This document shows, in pieces, positions 33,927-41,504 of a stretch of 64,000 bases of DNA. Below the pieces are notes generated by a model. It was not told where the DNA came from, did not search any database, and saw only the letters and a program-made list of their open reading frames with translations. The position numbers were made by a program, and so were the translations under genes. The stretch comes from F23-D06 sp963643165 (GTDB taxonomy: Bacteria; Bacteroidota; Bacteroidia; Bacteroidales; WCHB1-69), in assembly GCA_963643165.1 (NCBI GenBank), contig CAVIJD010000001.1:1-64000 (forward strand), given 5' to 3'. Each line of letters opens with the position of its first letter. Position 1 is the first letter of the stretch.

Positions 33927-35186
33927 TTATGTTTTCTGCTGCTGCTTTTTGGCGGCGGGAAACAGAACGTTGTTCAAAATCAGACGGTATCCGGCTGAAT
34001 TCGGAAACAGGTTGAGGTCTGTCGGCGGGTCGTTTACCAAATGTTGGTAGTCCTCCGGGTCGTGTCCCGAGTAGAAAGTCCAGGTCCCTTTCCCAAATTC
34101 TCCGTGGATGTATCTGGCCTCGTTGAATTGGGCGGCCTCTCCCATGATGGTTACGGTAGGTTTGATGCGGTCTTTGCGAAAGGCCGTGGTCTGACCCATA
34201 AATCCCGGAATGACTCTTAAGTGGTTTTGACAAAGCATTGTAGGAACCGGATCCCATTTGGCGGAGAAGTCGAAAAGCGTGAAGAAGTCGTTGCTTTTGT
34301 TTGTCAGGTGTACAGAGGTCTTCACGTCGATGTCTGAGATTTCATAAACGTAAGGGTTGGTTTCAATGATGAAGTCGGTGAAGGCGAAGCAATTGTCGTA
34401 ATTGAGTTTCTTTTGGGCTTGCTGGTCCATAGGGTCGCCGTCGAACATCACGTCGCAGATGTCGATGCCGTCAGCAGACAAGGCAACGTCGTAACTGTCT
34501 GGTCCAGAGCACATGGCAAACAGATAGCCGCCGCCGGCGACGAAATTGCGGATGTTTTTGGTAACGGCCAGTTTCATCTGCGACACTTTTGAAAACCCTA
34601 GCCGCAAGGCTCTCTCTTCGTTCTCTTTGACGTCGTCTTGATACCATTTGGCATTGCGGTAACTCGCCCAAAACTTCCCGTATTGCCCCGTGAAGTCTTC
34701 GTGGTGCAGATGTAGCCAGTCATATTTGGGAAGTTCCCCTTTAATGACCTCTTCATCATAGATTACGGTGTAGGGTATTTCGGCGTAGGTGAGGACTAAG
34801 GTGACGGCGTCATCCCACGGAAGTTTGTTTTTGGGAGAATATACGGCTATCTTGGGCTCTTTGGTCAGCCTTATCTCGTTCATGTTGTTCTCTACCGCCG
34901 CAATCTCGTTCAGGATTTGCTGCGCTTGTATGTCTGCAATGACTTGATAGGAAACGCCCCTGACCCGACACTCGTTTTCTATCGAAGAGGTATAGGCGCA
35001 CATAAAACTGCCGCCCCGATAATTCAACAACCAACTCATGTCAATTTGGTTTGCCACTGCATAGTATGCTATACCGTATGCTTTCAAGTGATTGCTCTGC
35101 TCTAAGTCCATGGGTATCAAGATGTAAGAGCAGAAAGCGGGAGTCAGTTGGAAAAGCAGCAGTATGGTGCAAATGGTTTTTTTCAT
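33927..35186 (-). CDS. Exported protein of the Bacteroidota 'asparagine synthetase B'-labelled family
   Basis: A 419-aa protein beginning with a signal peptide (MKKTICTILLLFQLTPAFCS). The first mature residues (YILIPMDLEQSNHLKAYGIAYYAV) and DMSWLLNYRGGSFM match a family that many Bacteroidota annotations call asparagine synthetase B. It is exported, and I see neither a synthetase ATP-binding motif nor a clear glutaminase site, so that label is doubtful. The middle has VYSPKNKLPWDDAVTLVLTYAEIPYTVI and LHLHHEDFTGQYGKFW. FVAGGGYLFAMCSGPDSYDVALSA resembles a ThuA/class-I-amidotransferase-like nucleophile elbow. Function unknown. Last gene of a four-gene envelope operon (37486-39096, 35996-37453, 35204-35989, this gene). 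ATG 35186 is preferred to a GTG at 35198. Confidence 0.78.
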   Translation of the reverse strand: MKKTICTILLLFQLTPAFCSYILIPMDLEQSNHLKAYGIAYYAVANQIDMSWLLNYRGGSFMCAYTSSIENECRVRGVSYQVIADIQAQQILNEIAAVENNMNEIRLTKEPKIAVYSPKNKLPWDDAVTLVLTYAEIPYTVIYDEEVIKGELPKYDWLHLHHEDFTGQYGKFWASYRNAKWYQDDVKENEERALRLGFSKVSQMKLAVTKNIRNFVAGGGYLFAMCSGPDSYDVALSADGIDICDVMFDGDPMDQQAQKKLNYDNCFAFTDFIIETNPYVYEISDIDVKTSVHLTNKSNDFFTLFDFSAKWDPVPTMLCQNHLRVIPGFMGQTTAFRKDRIKPTVTIMGEAAQFNEARYIHGEFGKGTWTFYSGHDPEDYQHLVNDPPTDLNLFPNSAGYRLILNNVLFPAAKKQQQKT

Positions 35187-35203
35187 TGTTGTTGTCACGT
35201 TCT

Positions 35204-35989
35204 TTATAGGTTAACGGTGTATAGGTCGTGTGCGGTGTCTAACAGGAGCAGACGATTGCCCGACAAACGGAATTCTTTTGCCTTTATTGTTTTGGGCTCG
35301 TAGAATGTCCTGATGTCCATCCGCTGACGGTTATAATGATAGATGATGTTGTCTCTCAGATAGTAAAGGTCGTTTCCGCTTGTCTGAACATGGGAGATGC
35401 CAGACATGGGCATTTTGCGGAGAAAGGTGCCGAAAGCGTCAAACCAGTAGATTCCTTCTGCTGTGTCAACCAGCAAGATGTTGTGCTCCGGAATGACGAC
35501 GATGCTGCTGGCATTGATGTCTTTAGGAAGGTTTATGCGTGTGCGGTTCAGGATGTTAAGGTCAAGGTCGGTGAGCAGCAATTCCTGATTCGCCTTGTCA
35601 AACAGCGCCATACGGTTGGTGTTAGTCATGGCCGTGGCCGTTATGGTGGTCAAATTGTTGACTGTCAGGTCAATGTCGCCCGAGGTGGCGACCAAATTGT
35701 TGTCAAGGATTTGGATAATGCCAGCCGATTGGTAGAACACTTGGATCCGCGAGGGGATTGAAGCGTCAACTGAGGTGATTTCGCCCAAAGACGGAGCGTT
35801 GTGTTGCAAGTCTTCTTCGCCGAATGTGTTGTGTTTGACCAGCCCATTGCCACTCCAGCAATAGATGTTGCCGTGCATGTCAACGGTGAACCCCTCTGTG
35901 GTTTTGCCTGCAAAAACAAGTCGCTCTTGAGCGTTGAGTGAGCCAAGAGCGACTAAAAACAATATAAGAAGAAAAACAATTCTCTTCAT
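35204..35989 (-). CDS. Small exported beta-propeller-like protein
   Basis: A 261-aa protein with a signal peptide (IVFLLILFLVALGSLNAQ). The rest is repeating beta units of about 40 residues (GFTVDMHGNIYCWSGNGLVKHNTFG, IVVIPEHNILLVDTAEGIYWFDAFG, GNDLYYLRDNIIYHYN), compatible with a five- or six-bladed propeller. No catalytic motif is seen. It lies 6 bases after the barrel gene and 17 bases before the AsnB-like gene, so all three are probably made together. Function unknown. Confidence 0.72.
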   Translation of the reverse strand: MKRIVFLLILFLVALGSLNAQERLVFAGKTTEGFTVDMHGNIYCWSGNGLVKHNTFGEEDLQHNAPSLGEITSVDASIPSRIQVFYQSAGIIQILDNNLVATSGDIDLTVNNLTTITATAMTNTNRMALFDKANQELLLTDLDLNILNRTRINLPKDINASSIVVIPEHNILLVDTAEGIYWFDAFGTFLRKMPMSGISHVQTSGNDLYYLRDNIIYHYNRQRMDIRTFYEPKTIKAKEFRLSGNRLLLLDTAHDLYTVNL

Positions 35990-35995
35990 CAGGAA

Positions 35996-37453
35996 TTAGA
36001 ACTTGCAGCCAATCGTGGCCACAATGCGGTGCGTCGTGTTGTTGGTCAAGACGGCATTTTCACTGCTGGTGCAAGCCGGTGTGTTGTAAAGCCAGAAACT
36101 GTCGTTGCTGTGTTTAAGCACGTAGGCGAAGTCAAAGAAGAAAGACTTTCCGTGAATGCCGAACCCCAGAGAACCATAGTGCGCCGAAGCGTTGTATCTT
36201 GAATCCACTAATTTGTAAGGAGATGTCTTGTAGTTGTAACCGACACGGATGGCAAATTTGGAGGAGAGGTTGACTTCAGCCCCGATTTTCACGGTATGAA
36301 CTGCCCCGTATTTTTCGGAAATCGCTTCATTCTCGTCTGTGAAAACGTAGTCGTCAGCATAGAGGTTGGCCATAGAATAGTCGGTCAATTCGTATTCTGC
36401 TGAAACGAAAGCCCTTTTCTGGATGAGAAAAGCCGTGCTGATGTTGCATTTCAAGGGTGTTGACAGGGAGAAGTCAAAGACGTTGTCATAGTCGAACACG
36501 CCGGAGTTCTTGCCGTTGGTGTAATAGGAGATCATCTCTTTGTTGTAAGAATCCCGAATTCTCCAAAAGTAGGTCGGGGTTTGGAATGCTGCACCGACAC
36601 GCACGAAGTTGACAGGCTGGTAAATGAGACCAAGTTTTAGGTTCACGCCGCCGCCACTGTTTTTCTGTTTTGATACCGTGGTGAATGAGGTGATTCCCTT
36701 TGCTATGACGTCTGCCTCGGTTGCGGTTTCTGAATAGGTCACCTTTTCGGTGAAGTCCAATATCGGGATGCCAATTGTTCCGCCGATGTAGAGTTTGTCG
36801 CTGAAATTGCCTCCGAAAGTGAAGGAGAGCTCATCGATGGCCCCGGAGGTCTTGACTACGGCATCCTGTTTGAGCTTGGCGTTGTCGAAATTACTGTAAT
36901 ATTGGTTTTCCATGCCGGGCAAGGTGTCAATCATCCAAGTGTTGAATGCCAACAAGTTGTCCCCGGTCAGGAAGTTGTATGCCGTGCCGTTGGCCTGACT
37001 CAGGATGGGCTGCATCATCGAAATGGTAGCATCCCCATTGACTCTGAAGGTGTTGTTGTAGTCCATGATGCGGTTGTAGCCGAAACCGAAGTGCCAATAG
37101 TTCCAGTTAGAGTTCTCAATGCGCTGGCTGCAAACGATTCCGACTTGCGGGACGGTGTATTTGAGACTTTGTGCGGGACTGTAGGTGCTGAAGTAGTTAG
37201 ATGAATTTTTTGAAAATGAGATGGTCATCGGGGTGAACGTCACTTCATTGCGTTTGTACAGGCTGATGGCTGCGGGATTGCTGTTCAGGGCAGAGAACTC
37301 GCCGCCCGTGGCGCTGAAAGCACCGCCGGCCCCCATGTAACGGGCTGTTCCTTGGTACTCTGTCTGCGAAAAGCGGAACGCTTCATAGTCGCCTTGTGCC
37401 CATACGGACCCGAATAGGCAGATTGATGTTATGATACAGAATAGTTTCTTCAT
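35996..37453 (-). CDS. OmpP1/FadL-family outer-membrane barrel
   Basis: A 485-aa outer-membrane protein: signal peptide (LFCIITSICLFGSVWAQG), then DYEAFRFSQTEYQGTARYMGAGGAFSATGGEFSALNSNPAAISLY, the start pattern of OmpP1/FadL barrels (given in family terms: small-residue hatch then NPAA). Alternating strands end in TIGCKF. FadL-type channels transport hydrophobic molecules; Bacteroidota use related barrels also in T9SS (PorV). Assignment to either is open. It follows the Ser-rich lipoprotein gene with a 32-base gap that lacks a promoter-like octamer or terminator. Confidence 0.82.
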   Translation of the reverse strand: MKKLFCIITSICLFGSVWAQGDYEAFRFSQTEYQGTARYMGAGGAFSATGGEFSALNSNPAAISLYKRNEVTFTPMTISFSKNSSNYFSTYSPAQSLKYTVPQVGIVCSQRIENSNWNYWHFGFGYNRIMDYNNTFRVNGDATISMMQPILSQANGTAYNFLTGDNLLAFNTWMIDTLPGMENQYYSNFDNAKLKQDAVVKTSGAIDELSFTFGGNFSDKLYIGGTIGIPILDFTEKVTYSETATEADVIAKGITSFTTVSKQKNSGGGVNLKLGLIYQPVNFVRVGAAFQTPTYFWRIRDSYNKEMISYYTNGKNSGVFDYDNVFDFSLSTPLKCNISTAFLIQKRAFVSAEYELTDYSMANLYADDYVFTDENEAISEKYGAVHTVKIGAEVNLSSKFAIRVGYNYKTSPYKLVDSRYNASAHYGSLGFGIHGKSFFFDFAYVLKHSNDSFWLYNTPACTSSENAVLTNNTTHRIVATIGCKF

Positions 37454-37485
37454 TTCTTGCTTGGTTTTTCAGGTTAGTATTGTAC

Positions 37486-39096
37486 TTATCTTCTTGAACT
37501 GCGCGATGTGCTGCTTCCGCTGTAGGAAGAACGTGATGAGCCACTGCTGAATGACGAGCGTGACGAACTGCTGCCACTGTAAGAGCTTCTCGATGAGGAC
37601 GAACTGCCGCTTCTGTTGTATGAAGATGAGGACGACTTCGACGGGGTGTTGCTATAACTTGACGGTCTTGACGAGGATGTGCTCTGTCTGGTCTGCGTGG
37701 AAGACGAACGTGCCGGAGTGCTGGTCTGTCGGCTGTTGTAAGACGAAGACGTTGAGGGTCTTGAGGCTGATGACGAGCCGCTGCTGTATCCGGACGGTCT
37801 TGACGATGAGGACGTGCTCTGTCTGGTCTGCGTGGAGGATGAGCTGACCGGAGTGCTGGTCTGTCGGCTGTTGTAAGACGAAGGCGTTGCGGGTCTTGAG
37901 GTTGACGACGAGCCACTGCTGTAGCCAGACGGTCTTGACGATGAGGACGTGCTCTGTCTGGTCTGCGTGGAGGACGAGCTGACCGGGGTGTTAGTCTGTC
38001 GGCTGTTGTAAGACGAGGGCGTTGCGGGTCTTGAGGTTGACGACGAGCCGCTGCTGTATCCAGACGGTCTTGTTGACGAGGATGTGCTCTGTCTGGCCTG
38101 TGTGGAGGACGAGCTGGCCGGGGTGCTGGTCTCCTTTTGTGTGTAGGAGGACGAAGGGCGAGTTCCTGTGGTTGTCTGTCCTGTTGTCGTGCCGCTGAAG
38201 CCAGATGCGGAAGATGCGGTTTGCCTTGTTGGGGCATCTGCCTTTGCGGCTGATGTAACTGACTGATTTTGAGACGGTGTCGTAGATGTCGGACGTGTGG
38301 TTGTCGTCGTTGGCACTCTGCTGTTCAGGGTTTCATATCTTTGGTTAAAGGATGACGAACCCGACACAGAAGAATAACGGTTTGCGTTGTCGTTGTTGCC
38401 ATAGTTCGGGCGGCTCAGGTCCTCGGGCTTCTCGCCGCGGCCGTTCGATGCAAGCGTATTGCCCGTAGAGACACCGACGTTGTTGCGGTGGCCATAGTAG
38501 AACGAATGGTTCGGGTCATGGCTGTTGTGGTAATAGTCGATGGCCCAGTCATGATGCGGTCTGTGCCAGTCCCAGCCATGTCCATAGCAGTGCGGGCGGT
38601 GGCAGTCCCATCCCCAACCGTAATGGAAACCATAGTCGTAACGACCACAGTGGTAGTAGTAAGGACGATAATAATAGGTCGGCCACCACCAGTTATAACC
38701 CATATAGATGCTCAGACCCCAGTTTGACGGGGTATAGTCGTACCAATACATGTTAGTGAAATAGGGGTCGTAAAAACTCCATCCGCTGTAAGTGTTTGTG
38801 TAGAAACGGCGGAGGTTTGACGTGTAATAGTAGTCGTAATAGTCGTCCTCGTTGTAGTAATAGGTGGTGCTGGTGCTCCCGTCGTTGTAGGTCGTGTAGG
38901 TGACGGAGTCCGGAGCGGGGGTCTCTTCACGGTAAACCACGGTGTTACTGTTGTTGGAACTGCTTTTCTTTATTACTTTGTATTGACTGTCGTTTGATGA
39001 GGTGTAGATGTCGTCGTAATAGGCGAAAGTCCCTACATTGCAGGATGTCATGGCGCAGATTGCTGATAGCAAGATGATTAAAAATTGTTTTTTCAT
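37486..39096 (-). CDS. Low-complexity lipoprotein with His/Tyr/Trp-rich segment and 45-residue Ser-rich repeats
   Basis: A 536-aa predicted lipoprotein (CAMTSC lipobox, Cys at about residue 19). Residues of about 80-205 are extremely rich in Tyr, Trp, His and Gly (YNWWWPTYYYRPYYYHCGRY, HYGWGWDCHRPHCYGHGWDW). Residues of about 210-330 are a Ser/Thr/Asn linker. Residues 335-469 are three near-identical 45-aa repeats (RQSTSSSSRPSGYSSGSSST then SRPATPSSYNSRQTSTPVSS and SSTQT), and the tail is Ser/Arg-rich. I know no family function. It could be a cell-surface stalk or metal/heme-binding coat protein, which is a guess. A strong Shine-Dalgarno is present (AGGAGG). Head of a probable four-gene operon. 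Confidence 0.82.
   Translation of the reverse strand: MKKQFLIILLSAICAMTSCNVGTFAYYDDIYTSSNDSQYKVIKKSSSNNSNTVVYREETPAPDSVTYTTYNDGSTSTTYYYNEDDYYDYYYTSNLRRFYTNTYSGWSFYDPYFTNMYWYDYTPSNWGLSIYMGYNWWWPTYYYRPYYYHCGRYDYGFHYGWGWDCHRPHCYGHGWDWHRPHHDWAIDYYHNSHDPNHSFYYGHRNNVGVSTGNTLASNGRGEKPEDLSRPNYGNNDNANRYSSVSGSSSFNQRYETLNSRVPTTTTTRPTSTTPSQNQSVTSAAKADAPTRQTASSASGFSGTTTGQTTTGTRPSSSYTQKETSTPASSSSTQARQSTSSSTRPSGYSSGSSSTSRPATPSSYNSRQTNTPVSSSSTQTRQSTSSSSRPSGYSSGSSSTSRPATPSSYNSRQTSTPVSSSSTQTRQSTSSSSRPSGYSSGSSSASRPSTSSSYNSRQTSTPARSSSTQTRQSTSSSRPSSYSNTPSKSSSSSYNRSGSSSSSRSSYSGSSSSRSSFSSGSSRSSYSGSSTSRSSRR
37690..38094 (-). repeat. 135-bp tandem repeats, three full copies, in frame
   Basis: Units run 38094-37960, 37959-37825 and 37824-37690 on the minus strand, with a degenerate fourth copy below 37690 and a partial one above 38094. 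The anchor CTGTCGGCTGTTGTA on the plus strand starts at 37726, 37861 and 37996, exactly 135 bases apart. The units encode 45 residues each and differ at few positions, so the array should be prone to copy-number change without frameshift. Confidence 0.9.
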
Positions 39097-39101
39097 GATA
39101 A

Positions 39102-39108
39102 CCTCCTT
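39102..39108 (-). promoter_or_regulatory. Unusually strong Shine-Dalgarno of the repeat lipoprotein
   Basis: The minus strand reads AAGGAGGTTATC immediately before ATG 39096. Few other genes in this window have such a site, in line with the weak use of Shine-Dalgarno sites in Bacteroidota. Confidence 0.7.
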
Positions 39109-39124
39109 ATGGCTTTATTTTTAG

Positions 39125-39132
39125 TATTTTTG
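39125..39132 (+). promoter_or_regulatory. Putative -7 element for proS-mazG-porE
   Basis: TATTTTTG on the plus strand, about 97 bases before the proS ATG. The transcript from here would overlap the oppositely directed transcript from 39171-39178. Confidence 0.4.
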
Positions 39133-39170
39133 CAATTCAAATTATATATCAATGTCTTTTAGTAAGACGG

Positions 39171-39178
39171 CAAAAATA
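39171..39178 (-). promoter_or_regulatory. Putative -7 element for the repeat-lipoprotein operon
   Basis: The minus strand reads TATTTTTG, about 75 bases before ATG 39096. It faces the element at 39125-39132. Confidence 0.45.
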
Positions 39179-39228
39179 CTAAAAAGTTAATTCAATAATA
39201 CAACGAAATATAGTTAAAGATACTTATT

Positions 39229-40704
39229 ATGGCTAAAAATTTTTCCACAAGGGAAGAGAATTACTCGCAATGGTATAATGATATTGTCAAAAAGGCAGAC
39301 TTGGCTGAGAACTCGGCGGTGCGTGGATGTATGGTGATAAAGCCTTACGGCTATGCGATATGGGAGAAAGTCCAGTCCACACTCGACAAGATGTTCAAGG
39401 ATACAGGTCATGTGAACGCCTATTTCCCGATTTTCATTCCAAAGTCTTTTTTCAGCCGCGAGGCCAGCCACGTGGAAGGTTTTGCCAAGGAGTGTGCGGT
39501 GGTGACTCACTACCGTTTGAAAAACGACCCGGAACATGGTGGCGTCGTGGTTGACCCGGAGGCCAAGTTGGAGGAGGAACTTATTGTCAGGCCTACTTCG
39601 GAAACCATTATTTGGGACACTTACAAAAACTGGATCCATTCATACCGTGACCTTCCGGTGCTTTGCAACCAATGGGCCAATGTGGTAAGATGGGAGATGC
39701 GTACCCGACTCTTTTTGCGTACGGCAGAGTTCTTGTGGCAGGAGGGGCATACGGCTCACGCCACCCGTCAAGAGGCCGTGGAGGAAACAGAGCGTATGCT
39801 GCATGTCTATGCCGATTTCGTTGAAAATTTTATGGCAATTCCAGTCATCAAGGGCGTAAAGTCGCCCAACGAACGCTTCGGCGGTGCCCTCGACACCTAT
39901 TGCATAGAGGCGCTTATGCAGGATGGCAAGGCTCTTCAGGCCGGCACCTCGCATTTCCTCGGCCAGAATTTTGCCAAGGCTTTCGATGTGAAATTCCTGA
40001 ACAAGGATAACCAACAGGAATATGTTTGGGCTACTTCGTGGGGCGTTTCAACCCGTCTCATCGGCGCACTCATCATGACACACTCCGATGACAATGGCCT
40101 GGTGCTCCCGCCAAACCTCGCCCCGATACAGGTGGTCGTTGTCCCGATTTACAAGACGGAAGAACAACGTCAGGCTATTGCCGACAAGGTGCGCCCGCTG
40201 GTTGACAAACTGAAAGCTCTGAATATCTCTGTCAAGTTCGATGATGACGACAGCAAACGCTCCGGTTGGAAGTTCAACGAATATGAAATGAAAGGCGTGC
40301 CGGTGCGTATCGCCATTGGTCCCCGTGATTTGGAAAACAACGACGCCGAGGTGGCCCGCCGCGACACCCTGGAAAAACAGACCGTTCCGTTCGATACTCT
40401 TGTGGAGCATGTGCAGCAACTGCTTGACGACATCCAGAAGAACCTCTTCAATAAGGCTCTGAAGTTCAGGGAGGAAAACACGAGAAAGGCAGACACTTGG
40501 GACGAATTTGTTGATTTGCTCGACAATCACCCCGGATTTATTTACGCCCATTGGGACGGAACCCCGGAAACAGAAGAGAAAATCAAAGAACTCTCCAAGG
40601 CAACCATACGCTGCATTCCGTTCAATAACCCGCAAGAGGAAGGGAAATGTATCCTTACCGGTAAACCGTCGCACCAAAGGGTCCTCTTTGCTCGCGCTTA
40701 CTAA
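39229..40704 (+). CDS. proS: Proline--tRNA ligase (short, eukaryote/archaeal-like form)
   Basis: A 491-aa class II synthetase charging tRNA-Pro. Class II motifs: NAYFPIFIPKSFFSREASH, LIVRPTSETIIWDTYKNWI and RWEMRTRLFLRTAEFLWQEGHTAH (split motif 2), plus ATSWGVSTRLIGALIMTHSD (motif 3). An anticodon-binding domain follows (VVVPIYKTEEQR) and a C-terminal extension ending VLFARAY. It lacks the INS editing domain of the long bacterial form, as is usual in Bacteroidota. Its TAA shares a base with the mazG ATG (TAATG), indicating coupling. Confidence 0.97.
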   Translation: MAKNFSTREENYSQWYNDIVKKADLAENSAVRGCMVIKPYGYAIWEKVQSTLDKMFKDTGHVNAYFPIFIPKSFFSREASHVEGFAKECAVVTHYRLKNDPEHGGVVVDPEAKLEEELIVRPTSETIIWDTYKNWIHSYRDLPVLCNQWANVVRWEMRTRLFLRTAEFLWQEGHTAHATRQEAVEETERMLHVYADFVENFMAIPVIKGVKSPNERFGGALDTYCIEALMQDGKALQAGTSHFLGQNFAKAFDVKFLNKDNQQEYVWATSWGVSTRLIGALIMTHSDDNGLVLPPNLAPIQVVVVPIYKTEEQRQAIADKVRPLVDKLKALNISVKFDDDDSKRSGWKFNEYEMKGVPVRIAIGPRDLENNDAEVARRDTLEKQTVPFDTLVEHVQQLLDDIQKNLFNKALKFREENTRKADTWDEFVDLLDNHPGFIYAHWDGTPETEEKIKELSKATIRCIPFNNPQEEGKCILTGKPSHQRVLFARAY

Positions 40705-41504
40705 TGAACAACACGTCTTGCACTATGGATTCACGATTGGAGGCTTTCCAACGTCTGCTGGATATCATGGACGAACTTCGAGAGAAGTGCCCTTGGGACA
40801 GCACACAGACTTTTGAAACACTGCGCTGTCTGACGATCGAGGAGACTTTTGAATTGTCGGAGGCTATATTGGACAAGAAATATGCGGATATGTCCAAAGA
40901 ATTGGGAGATTTGCTGCTGCATATAGTGTTTTATTCCAAAATTGCATCTGAAAAACAGTTGTTCGACATAAAAACGGTTATTGACCAACTGTGCGAAAAA
41001 CTCATTCGTCGACATCCTCACATCTACGGGAATGAACAGGTGCAGGATGCACAACAGGTTCATGAGAATTGGGAGAAGATCAAACTTCGCAAGGAGGGAA
41101 CACGGTCCGTTTTAGGAGGCGTACCCACGTCTGCCCCATCTGTCATTAAGGCCTACCGTATCCAACAGAAAGCCAATGGCGTAGGTTTTGACTGGCATAA
41201 TGAGTCTGAGGTTTGGGCAAAAGTCCAAGAGGAGATGTCAGAGCTGCACGATGAGGTGACTCGAAATGCCGACCACAACAGGGTCGAGGATGAATTGGGC
41301 GATGTTCTCTTTTCGTTAATCAATTACGCCCGATTTGTTGACGTCAATCCAGACGACGCTCTCGAAAAGACGAATCGTAAATTTGTCCGTCGCTTCCAGT
41401 ATCTGGAAGCGAAAGCGAAAGAAAACGGTCAAGTGTTGTCGGACTTGTCGCTGGACCAGATGGAGCAGTATTGGCAAGAAGCAAAGCAAACTGAAAAAAT
41501 ATGA
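40704..41504 (+). CDS. mazG: Nucleoside triphosphate pyrophosphohydrolase MazG
   Basis: A 266-aa enzyme hydrolysing nucleoside triphosphates to monophosphates and pyrophosphate, cleaning the nucleotide pool. Two MazG helical domains are visible: the first with CPWDSTQTFETLRCLTIEE, TFELSEAI and KELGDLLLHIVFYS; the second with VGFDWHNESEVWAKVQEE, ELHDEV and DELGDVLFSLINYAR. The EExxE...ExxD Mg-binding pattern is intact. Start ATG 40704 overlaps the proS stop; ATG 40725 would be 7 residues shorter (MDSRLEAFQR) and is closer to the family N-terminus. The stop overlaps the next gene by ATGA. Confidence 0.95.
   Translation: MNNTSCTMDSRLEAFQRLLDIMDELREKCPWDSTQTFETLRCLTIEETFELSEAILDKKYADMSKELGDLLLHIVFYSKIASEKQLFDIKTVIDQLCEKLIRRHPHIYGNEQVQDAQQVHENWEKIKLRKEGTRSVLGGVPTSAPSVIKAYRIQQKANGVGFDWHNESEVWAKVQEEMSELHDEVTRNADHNRVEDELGDVLFSLINYARFVDVNPDDALEKTNRKFVRRFQYLEAKAKENGQVLSDLSLDQMEQYWQEAKQTEKI

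Noticed and set aside
33927..35186. Reading the exported protein as a true asparagine synthetase
   Set aside because: It has a signal peptide and no visible ATP-pyrophosphatase motif or N-terminal catalytic Cys, so only the family label is kept, with a caution.
37690..38094. Possible CRISPR array because of regular spacing
   Set aside because: The unit is 135 bases with no separate spacers, is in frame in a coding region, and no cas genes are near.
37383..38237. Arg/Pro-rich frame of 284 codons across the repeat array
   Set aside because: It is an out-of-frame reading of the 135-bp repeats. The frame with a lipobox and a strong Shine-Dalgarno is the real one.
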